Shown here one piece after another: positions 56,279-64,000 of a stretch of DNA of 64,000 nucleotides (positions are counted from its first letter, which is position 1; every line of letters begins with the position of its first letter). The stretch spans positions 17,298,718-17,362,717 of the forward strand of contig OX155951.1 of assembly GCA_944548615.1 (NCBI GenBank), in the 5' to 3' direction. Position numbers and translations under genes: made by a program. A model generated the notes under the pieces. That model did no database searches. It was not told the origin of the DNA and saw nothing but the letters and a program-made list of their open reading frames with translations. The DNA comes from Micropterix aruncella (taxonomy: Eukaryota; Arthropoda; Insecta; Lepidoptera; Micropterigidae).

Positions 56279-57863
56279 ACCGGGAAAGAGAAATACACAA
56301 ATATTTAGACTACTTAGTCCAATTGAAATCACAGACATCGAAAATCCGTTGTATTTGAAACTCTAGCGGCTTAAAAAGCCCGTAGGCTATTGTCAACATT
56401 TCCCCGTTGAACAAAGGTGCTCTACTGCAAAATGCAATAAGCGGTGCGCCTGGAAACGACTGCGACTGTGCCGCGGGAATCGTATTTAATTACATGCGGA
56501 GCAACTTTGGAAATATCCGTATATGCAGACTGTAATCGTTATTAAAATTCAACGGAGCGCGCGAAGAATCACGCGGGCACATGAGCGCTTACTCGTATTT
56601 CTTTTGTCAGCTTCGCCCCTCGTCGAGCCGAGCCTCGACGCGGGCGAAATTAAAAATTATGACTTATAGTACTAACGACGCGCTTTGTTACGGCCTTCGA
56701 TCGTACTTGCTCGTTTCGCACATAGATACGCGCATTTGATTGAAAGGAAAGTCACTAACATCACTTCACTGGTATTACCATTTATTATGCTCGACTTTGG
56801 AACGAGTTTCCGCAAGTTATCATTCATGCAATTTCATTACGCTTGTTGCGACGAGCGGGCCGAAAATTCCCTAAAAATTGGACTCGCGAGCAGCATACAA
56901 AGGGAATTTGGGCATAGATTCGCTGCAGAATATGTCAAAAGTGGTCTATTAGGTGCATCGGGACGGACCCGGCAGAAGACGCCCGAAAAGTGCTCGCTTA
57001 GCTGCACCGTGACGGACCTCGCAGCCCTCACGACACGGTCGAGAGACGCTAACTTAGTCAAAAACACGGAAAGTAATTTCGAATAAACTTCAACAAAACG
57101 CCGTTTTAACCTCACAAAGACATGAAAGAATTAATTAAAACGAATGATACGGGTCGAATTAAGTAGAAAGGAAGCTCTACTTGCGGCCGTCACGTCAAGC
57201 GAAAAATATGAGCATTTGCCATTTTGACATTTTGTGTTAATATTAATTTACACTAATTTTGTAATTGGACTTTTTATATGCCGTCCTGTTTATGATTTGT
57301 ATTTAGCGGTGTGACTTTTTTTTGCATTTGTGCTAGCCATAATTATTTAATAGGTTTTTATTTAAGTGGACATTTTTATATGCCATCTTGTTTAATAAGT
57401 GATTTGTGTGAATATACGCCAATGTGGCAATTTAACCGTGTCTGTTTTATTGGTGCCAGGAACGAAGAGTATACGGTAGTGATAGATCGTAGGCTATCGG
57501 GGAATAGCGGTGACTTGACTGCCCGTAATAGGGCGAGCGGCGATCGAGTGGGGGACCTCTGTTTACCGTCCTGGATCTCACAGACCACTGATCGGTTCCG
57601 CGCCAGTTGCACCGCGGTGTTGTGACGTGATCGCAACAACACTGCTTTAAGGCGTTATTGGAATAACATATTCTTTCCCAAAATATTAGGTAAATTTCAC
57701 CTCCCACCCCTCACCCCCTTCTCTTCCTTTTCTTTTGATTGGGCAGTCTTCATAGTGTAATATTTATCATTTCACATGTATATAAGTAGGCATCTTTAGG
57801 TAGGTACCAATGTATCTATTATTATACAATAGGTAGAAATTATATATTTTTTTGTATATAAAG
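56279..57863. other. Unassigned
   Basis: GGGCGAAATTAAAAATTATG at 56,642 and the next 11 bases recur at 58,890. Overlapping frames of 86-133 codons on both strands (56,685-57,115; 57,311-57,707) have no recognisable domain. CG-rich words suggest possible genic origin but nothing firm. Confidence 0.35.
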
Positions 57864-58299
57864 GATGAGTTTTTATTAGTGACATCCTTGTAGTGGGTGA
57901 ATCAGTACAAGCAGATATGCAACTTTTAATATAAAAAAAAACAGGTTTTTTTTGAAAAAAAAGGTTTTTTAAATTTTTTTGTTGAAATTTTGATGAATAT
58001 TGTGTTTTGAAAAAAGTATAAAAAGAGTTAAGTGCATTGCGCCATCTAGCAGTAGGTAAAATATCGCAAATATTGTTTTTTCGCGATATTTTACCTACTG
58101 CTAGATGGCGCAGCGCGCTCAACGCTTCTCAATCTGTTTTTCGATGGGTAAAATTTACAAATTATTTTGAAAAATACAGCAGAAAAATATTTTTTTTTGT
58201 TTTTCCCAATTTTCTACTTACTTGCTCGTACTGACTCATACTGATTACTTGCTCGTACTGATTCACCCACTTCAAAGATGCCACTAATAAAAACTCATA
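57864..58299. mobile_element. Foldback MITE, family FB2, copy 2
   Basis: The ends ATGAGTTTTTATTAGTGACA and inverse are followed by AGTGGGTGAATCAGTAC on both sides. The centre holds GCGCCATCTAGCAGTAGGTA and, inverted, TACCTACTGCTAGATGGCGC, the same core as at 3,218-3,660. The outer ~35 bp are unrelated to the first copy. Confidence 0.85.
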
Positions 58300-58920
58300 T
58301 GTCTAATAAAGATATATGTATGTACATATGTATGGTTGCTGAGATAAGCTGTTTAGTTAGTTATTTTAATTTAATATTACAACGGTTGGCTGTAAGAAAT
58401 GATGAAACTATATGCTCGCCGTGTATACTAATGAAAATCGAATTTCAGTTTTCTGTATCATTGTTAGTTTTTAGTACAGTAAAGTTATTTTTCTCTGTTT
58501 TATTACTTGGATAGTATACAAGTAAATAATTATCAAAATACGAAACCCGTCTTCTGTTCAATCATTCAAGACCCACCTCAAAAATTACTACTTTTTTAAG
58601 AAGTAACCAGTTCTTTGCTTTCTCTCTTCTTCCTCCCCCCAATTTCCTCTCCTCGCCATTTATAGTTCTTTATTTTAAATATAGAAGTTTACTTAATATT
58701 CTTTATTTTAACAATGCGTGGTTAGTTGTTAGTTGTGGTTACAAGGTTAGTTGTGAGATATTGCCAAATGGTAATAAGCTCGTTTTTGTCTGTTTTATTT
58801 TAAAATTAAACTAAAGAGTTTATTATTATTATTAATAATAATAATAATTAAAAAAACGATCAGCACCACCCCTTGTCTAGCCGAATCTACTCGGGCGAAA
58901 TTAAAAATTATGACTTATAG
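58300..58920. other. No recognised element
   Basis: AT-rich, with TTATTATTATTAATAATAAT at about 58,820. The last ~50 bp duplicate 56,615-56,672. Confidence 0.4.
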
Positions 58921-58922
58921 TA

Positions 58923-59290
58923 CAGGGTGCGGCAGTCAATCGGGCTATAATGAAAACACTGTAAGTAATTTTAAAAATAGAGATTTAATAATTTAAAATA
59001 TACCAATTTCAAACTACACTATTACAATTATTTAAAAATAACATCCCGAAGATGTCCTCCACTTTGTTCGATATTTCCCGCAATCGTAAGCTAAGGTTAT
59101 ACGTCATTTTGAAGTGTGGCTGTAGGAATTGTTGGCAATTCTTCGCGAATCCGTTCTTTAAGTTCCCGGATATTTTGAGGCGGGGGTGATATCCCCAGAG
59201 AAAGTAATCACAAGATGAAGGACAAGATGCGACTGAGAGAAAAAGGGCAAAAAAGAATAAAACACACAATGAAGAAAGTTAGGCAGAAAC
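58923..59290 (-). mobile_element. Tc1/mariner-like relic, one end
   Basis: The terminus CAGGGTGCGGCAGTCAATCG follows TA at 58,921-58,922. The other end is lost. The empty-site duplicate at 56,672 reads ...ATAGTA then CTAACG, confirming the boundary at the TA. Confidence 0.65.
59009..59245 (-). pseudogene. Tc1/mariner-type transposase C-terminus, frameshifted
   Basis: The minus strand has SCPSSCDYFLWGYHPRLKIS in one frame and, in another, PPPQNIRELKERIREELPTI then PTATLQNDV, a stop, and GGHLRDVIF. This is the PRSxDLTPxDFFLWGY...LKERI... ending with a GGHL motif known from insect IS630-type (DDE_3) transposases. Most of the catalytic part is missing. Two or more frame changes and two stops show it is dead. 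Confidence 0.65.
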
Positions 59291-59479
59291 TGATATACTT
59301 CATAGTATTTCAGAACTTCGCAACTTTTCCTTGTATTTATGCCTCACTTTAAACAAATACCCAATGAATTCAAATTGGATGTTCAATTTGTGCATCCAAT
59401 TTGTGATGGTACAAAAAAATATACATGTTCAATTATAAACACGTTTGACCCCTACTAATTTACTAACGGAATGAACGGA
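59291..59479. other. No recognised element
   Basis: AT-rich; GGATGTTCAATTTGTGCATCCAATTTGTG contains the short direct repeat ATCCAATTTG-like. Confidence 0.3.
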
Positions 59480-59720
59480 ATCTAGCCAAAAACGATGGCC
59501 GGACGCGGCGACTGGTGGCCGCCAGTCAGCCACTAGTGGCTGCGATTGGTATTTGCGTCTAGTAGTTTGATACAGTTGGCGGCCACTAGACGCGACAAAT
59601 AGTGGTCGCGTCTATTGGCCGCCACTCGAATCAAACCCAACGCCACTCTAATCAATAATCAAATATCAACCCCAACTCTAAACAATAATCAACGCCACTC
59701 TAATCAAATATGGCTATTAT
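59480..59720. repeat. Cluster of short inverted and direct repeats
   Basis: GGCCGCCA, CACTAGTGG and GTGGCGGCCACTAG-type words alternate in both orientations at 59,500-59,630. AACGCCACTCTAATCAA then occurs twice about 50 bp apart. Confidence 0.7.
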
Positions 59721-59795
59721 GAGTCTCATTTGAATCGCTTGTCAATAAAGACTATTTGAAATCTTTTTTCAGCGTCGAGTTCACCGATCGACAGT

Positions 59796-59850
59796 CCCCC
59801 ACCCCCCACCCATCCCCACCATCCCAACCCCACCCCCACCCACCCATCGA
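59796..59850 (-). repeat. C-rich tract (G-rich on minus)
   Basis: Runs of three to six C separated by A or AT over 55 bp. The minus strand fits a G-quadruplex pattern. Confidence 0.75.
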
Positions 59851-60958
59851 GAGTCCAGCTTAGAATTGTGCAGAAAATTTGACAAATATCGACTGTTCCT
59901 TCTATTCTAATTGCCCTATTAACGATCCTCTATTTGAAACCTGCTTATCTCATCTACTGGCCTAGTGCCCACGTAGTTTAACTATTATCCAGATTTGATT
60001 TTTTACTTCTTTTCTCGAACCCATGGCTAAAAGTAGATTGTATTATCGGCCCCTCGATTTAAACTTATTCAGACTGTACAACATTACGTAAATGGCATAA
60101 TGAATGTAAGGTAATTGCCAGCAATTAAATGAGCAAGTAAATGAGTTTCGTATGCCGTACTCTAACGATTTGATTACAATTAACATTTAGCGTCCAATCA
60201 AGTATATTCGTTTAAAGTTATCGCGCCGTTTGCAATTAATTTTATTACCCATTAACTTAGCTTTGTCAATGAGAGCTATATCTGTTTATGATTAAGTGCA
60301 GCAGTAAAAATATTATGCGAAAGGTAGATCGTGTGTATTGTAGCGCATTATCAGTTTTCGTTATAAAACATGTTTTATGTTTATTTAGTACCAGGTAATT
60401 ATAGAAAATGTTCAAATAATTTTTATATAACCTCGGCTCCATATTTTCTGGGACAACCTCGAATTAAAATATCTATGGAAATGATATTACCATGATAGTT
60501 TCAATATACATACCTACATTCCTTTCCTTACTTCATACTCGCGAGACGGGTTGTAGAAACCTTAGATTACCTTAGAAAATTTAACTGGAATGTTGTTTAG
60601 AACTACCTACCGTGTCATTGACTTTAATTGATGAATTTGTCTATTTTTGAGTATAGGCTTAGACGAATATCAGGAGTGTTCGATGCTCGGAACCCCTTAT
60701 TTGGACAAAAAATGACGCACAAAAATGCTGACCGGCGCATTGTAGTAGAGATAATACCAATCACCACACTTTTGATTTTCGGGTCGGATAACAGTTCCTG
60801 TCACGGTCTGGCCAGGGGGACGAATTCCCAATGTAGATTCGAAATATGTAAACAGGTCGTCCTGCACGAGCGTCGACTTTTATAATAGACGTTCGATCAT
60901 TTTAAACGCGATAACCATTCAAGCACCTTGCTCCGACTAAGATCATTATTTACATACG
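59851..60958. other. No recognised element
   Basis: AT-rich unique-looking DNA. The 85-codon frame at 60,628-60,885 has no recognised domain. Confidence 0.4.
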
Positions 60959-61289
60959 CTATTTTATTTTATTTTATTTTATTTGTAAAACGAAGAGCTT
61001 TTATACATAACAAATACAAAACATAACAATAAAACTGTGACTATTTATATGTTAACACTATCTATCTATAATGTGTACAGTGCATATCTCCGTTATTATA
61101 CCTTATTTATATACACATTTTTTAGCAGTGATTTAATGTTATAGAAAAAGAGAAAGAACAAGAAACAAATGAAAATGAAATTTTACATTGAGATTATAAA
61201 CAATATTAATTATTTTGTACCAAAGATATATTTTAGATAACAAAACATTACAAAAAAAGCTATTCATGTAAACTGTTCATGCGATTAAT

Positions 61290-61975
61290 AGTCATTATAT
61301 GAAATACGGGGGCCAAAGGACTCATAAGATTTTTTAATGGTTTCCCTGATGAAAAAATATCAATGTACCCGAACCTATCGTTATACGTTGTCATAGCTCT
61401 GTTTATTAGGGAATGCTTCGTATAATTAGAGTTATATCTCTTTATATAAAACAGATTCGGGTTCCGAGTAATGCGAGGAGGAGCCAGAATGGATATCTTT
61501 TCGACCAGATACGCACTGTCAAAAATATTATTTATTACGTTTTAGAGAAACATCATATCGCAAGTTGTACGCCTATCTTCAAGACTACCTATCGAGTTTA
61601 AAAAGAGCTAATCTGTCCTTGTACGATTCAGCAGATTTATTTTCCCTAAAGCACAAGTGCCTTAAGATTTTTTTCTGAATACGCTCGATTCGTTGCTTGT
61701 ACAAATTGTATTGGGGGGACCAAATACAAGATGCAAATTCAAGTATACTATCGACATAGGCTTCTTATATTACTAACACGGTGGATATCTCGGAAAAGGG
61801 CTTGCACGCCCGTAGTAGAAAACCTAGCGATTTGTATGCTCTGGTGACAATACTTTCAATGTGCTGGTCGAATTTTATTTTGGAAACGAGTAAAACCCAA
61901 ATCTCGGACAATGTTAGTCTCCTTAATGTTATCTAAACCAATTTTACAATTGTATAAAATTGGTTTAGATAACAT
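61290..61975 (-). pseudogene. LINE ORF2 reverse transcriptase, C-terminal part, decayed
   Basis: It reads KIGLDNIKETNIVRDLGF, then after a frame change KIKFDQHIESIVTRAYKSLG, FLLRACKPFSEISTVLVI, a stop, EAYVDSILEFASCIWSPQYN, LYKQRIERIQKKILRHLCFR and ENKSAESYKDRLALFKLDR. After another frame change it gives SLEDRRTTCDMMFL and NLFYIKRYNSNYTKHSLIN-like sequence. DLG, LEFASCIWSP and QKKxLR are standard features just after the palm domain. No catalytic motif remains. Confidence 0.8.
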
Positions 61976-61985
61976 TAAGGAGACT
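61916..61985. repeat. Perfect 31-bp hairpin at LINE 5' end
   Basis: AGTCTCCTTAATGTTATCTA and the next 11 bases (61,916-61,946) are exactly inverted at 61,955-61,985 around CAATTGTA. Confidence 0.95.
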
Positions 61986-62229
61986 ATTTACATGACTTAA
62001 ATGTATCAGTCGCGGTTTTACCATTTTAAAACCAAAGTTAATTGCAACACTGCTGTAAATGATGATACCTCAGTGCTAACAACCGCTACAAAACAAGTAC
62101 GTGAAGTAGAGGAATCTTTACTTTACATAGCTCCAAATTTGTCCATGGTCCGGCGCCACTTTTTTCTCCGACAAATATTAAACCCCAGAACAATTGAACC
62201 GCCTTTTTGCTGGAAATGTATTTAGACAG
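61986..62229. other. No recognised element
   Basis: A 74-codon frame at 62,001-62,225 (VNCNTAVNDDTSVLTTATKQ) has no recognised domain. Confidence 0.35.
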
Positions 62230-62952
62230 TAGGGCGGTGTCGACTGCAATGGGAAAACCCGTCACCCAAGGCTGGTATAACGATATGTGATCGATCTTTC
62301 AGCCGTGGGCTGAGCGTGGAAGACTTAAGACAATCTTCTACTGTCTAGCTCGCCAACAACCCGTAAGAGACCAAAGCCTTACAGCGAGGCACCGGGAAAG
62401 GTATTCAGTGAGTAGCTTCGCTCCCTAACTACCTGTTTTGGTAAGATATCTCCGCCTGGAGTTAGCCTTCAGGATACCTACATCCTCCCGATGGGTTACG
62501 GGTCCGAAGTCGCTTACGCGGCCTTTACCTATTGTATTACAGCGGTAATTCAATTTGAATTTATTGCGGACCTGGGCGTTCTTTGCCCGTAGTGCCACAC
62601 GAGATCGAGTAGCCTAAGGTCATTTCAACAGTGGCATGACAACAGGTCAACATCCACCCCCGCTGCTTAGGAGACAGTATATTACCATAGTCTCCAGACT
62701 CCTTCAGCAATTAGTCAGAGTGCACAACCGATTGGCGTCGCCGAACGGTGCGCAAACCGTCCAGTGGTGCCGGGATGCAATCCAGCTAGGAGAAAACAGT
62801 CCACCAGAGTTGAGGCCTGAGACGCGAGAGTCTTACACGGTGTAGCCTTCCGCACGAGGAGGCTTCTGAATAGAAGCTGAATCGTGAGTTGAACCGATCC
62901 GAGAACAAAATGGATCTTATGGCCCAAGCTGCACGAAACCATTGGCTACGTT
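62230..62952 (-). mobile_element. Fam-G element, copy C, full length, 9-bp target duplication
   Basis: TTTAGACAG at 62,221-62,229 and 62,953-62,961 encloses 723 bp. Plus-strand ends are TAGGGCGGTGTCGACTGC and GCCCAAGCTGCACGAAACCA. Inner landmarks are as in copies B and D (GGCGAGGCACCGGGAAAGGT-like, TTACAGCGGTAATTCA, CGGTGCGCAAACCGTCCAGT). Confidence 0.85.
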
Positions 62953-62961
62953 TTTAGACAG

Positions 62962-64000
62962 ATCAACTGATATTAACTTAATAATATAACGTTGTCGCGG
63001 AGCAACAATACACACAGAACCCTCCTACTCAAAATGTTATAACAGGAAAGGACCGGAAGAACACTCCACCCGAAAGCGGCAGGAAGGTGGCGTCACCGAG
63101 GTGCAATGGCGACACCGGAATTAAGGAGATGGCGATGTGCAATGCCATCACTAGGATTATCTACCCCGAACGCCCAATAATCAACACACGTCTTAAGTGC
63201 CTCCAACGAGGCGTTTATTTTAATCATCACAATCAAGCCGTCAACGAGAAGCTAAAGGCAAACATCGAGATAAATGAGAGAGAAAGTACAAACCGTCGCG
63301 AATCTAACCGCCGTGTTTCGCACGCAAAACGTCACCACAAACAACTAAAACCACATCGCAGCGACTTCTCAGCAGAGAGCTTTTCATCTTGTGCCACGGC
63401 AGTCCGGAGACTGGTGGTGAAGGGGAAGGTTTCAACTGAGGGCGCCGCGACGCAGTACGAACTCAAAACACGAAAAACTAGCGCGCTCACACGACCGCTT
63501 CCAGCGACTTTCCGGACGGGAGCCTTACTTCCGGTGGCTACTTAATGCAAAGTAGGTCGGGGGAGGGATCGCCGGTGGCGTCCAAAAGCGGTAAACGTGC
63601 AAAAATCTAATGTGCGAAACACGACACAATTGCAGCTCAAGCGCCGCCCGCGGACGTCAGCTCGCGGAGGCCAACGCCGGGCGACTGGAGACTCTGCGTG
63701 ATTCGTCCTCGAGTGGAGCGCTCTTGCGTCCACAAGGGATTTGACCCAACCCGCATTTTGCGGTCATTTGGGGCTTCTGATGTGTCCAGCCCACAGACTG
63801 GACATGCTTTTAATTTTTTGACTACCATTGTAGTCGGATTCATTTTTTATTTATATATTTATTTTTTGTCGCTTGTCTTCTTCATTTTGTCTTCTTATGC
63901 CCAGGTACATCCAGCTCAAGTACATCCAGCCCGCCCGCCGCACACGAGACGAGCGCCCCCAGCCTTCCCGGCCTCCTCGACGTCGGCCGACCGCCCGCCG
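62962..64000. other. GC-richer end, unassigned
   Basis: From about 63,040 the GC content rises, with many CG dinucleotides and C-rich text at the right edge (CCGCCCGCCGCACACGAGAC). Possible explanations are the edge of a host gene or an LTR-type element running out of the window. A minus frame at 63,637-63,843 has a CPVCGLD motif but no further zinc-finger spacing. Confidence 0.3.
63087..63545 (+). CDS. Unrecognised 152-codon frame
   Basis: A basic, Arg/Lys/His-rich peptide (RRESNRRVSHAKRHHKQLKP) with no domain I recognise, no signal peptide and no membrane segment. It lies in GC-rich sequence where long open frames are more common by chance. It could be the start of a transposon protein or of a host exon, or nothing. 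Confidence 0.2.
   Translation: MASPRCNGDTGIKEMAMCNAITRIIYPERPIINTRLKCLQRGVYFNHHNQAVNEKLKANIEINERESTNRRESNRRVSHAKRHHKQLKPHRSDFSAESFSSCATAVRRLVVKGKVSTEGAATQYELKTRKTSALTRPLPATFRTGALLPVAT

Larger units (their letters stand above)
60959..61985 (-). mobile_element. LINE (jockey/CR1-like) with hairpin at its 5' end
   Basis: The minus strand carries the end of ORF2, a ~300-bp AT-rich 3' UTR, and an AAAAT-unit tail (plus-strand ATTTTATTTTATTTTATTTT at 60,961-60,986). At its 5' limit the first 31 bp are present twice in inverse orientation. Confidence 0.8.

Noticed and set aside
56685..57115. 133- and 92-codon frames on opposite strands
   Set aside because: They are mutual shadows, and neither has a recognisable domain.
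63576..63591. Primer-binding site (TGGCG start) of an LTR retrotransposon
   Set aside because: Only five bases fit well, and no LTR with TG...CA ends could be placed in front of it.

Overview
The window reads as AT-rich, intergenic or intronic insect DNA made almost entirely of old transposable-element remains. I infer a moth or butterfly, but the sequence alone does not prove it. The reasons are the mix of CR1/jockey-like LINEs, mariner-type DNA transposons, tRNA-headed SINEs, Helitron-like CTRR ends and long foldback MITEs, plus an end motif (GCGGGCAACAGCTAG) that I know from lepidopteran genomes. I find no intact host protein gene, no rRNA gene, no functional tRNA gene, no CRISPR array and no operon-like organisation. 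Most long reading frames are translated (TA)n tracts or antisense shadows of transposons.

Layout. 0-10 kb: microsatellites, a foldback MITE (1.82-2.13 kb), a mariner-like relic with another foldback element nested in it (3.18-3.9 kb), a PIF/Harbinger element with TAA target duplication (5.33-5.98 kb), a ~185-bp tandem array (6.6-7.6 kb), a LINE tail (7.85-8.4 kb) and a 0.7-kb near-palindromic element (8.8-9.5 kb). 10-24 kb: another foldback family (10.8-11.2 kb), the first full copy of a GC-rich 0.7-kb retroposon-like family called Fam-G here (12.0-12.6 kb), a degraded LINE end, a tandem pair of 0.35-kb repeats (17.35-18.08 kb), SINEs, giant (TA)n tracts and a LINE. 24-36 kb: two related solo LTRs with 4-bp target duplications, a 142-bp-arm palindrome set between two (TA)n tracts (31.2-31.5 kb), two ~1-kb repeat copies and a SPIN/Charlie-like hAT element with a SINE nested inside it (34.8-35.55 kb). 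37-50 kb: Fam-G copies, a mariner pseudogene, LINE ends, an internally deleted mariner that keeps both ends (46.3-47.0 kb), and the best LINE reverse-transcriptase relic (48.1-50.2 kb, minus strand). 53-64 kb: Fam-G copies, a long paired repeat split by one of them, a second Tc1/mariner relic, a LINE whose 5' end is a perfect hairpin, and a GC-rich end with unassigned sequence.

The elements do not work together as a gene system. What the window offers is a readable insertion history. In several places one copy is interrupted and another copy in the window shows the uninterrupted site: the Helitron-like repeat at 43.6 kb for the LTR at 24.05 kb, the 44.2-kb repeat for the Fam-G insertion at 55.57 kb, and the 56.6-kb sequence for the transposon end at 58.92 kb. 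These allow element boundaries to be called from sequence alone. Family names such as Fam-G, Fam-Q, FB1-FB4, B and C are labels made up for this window.
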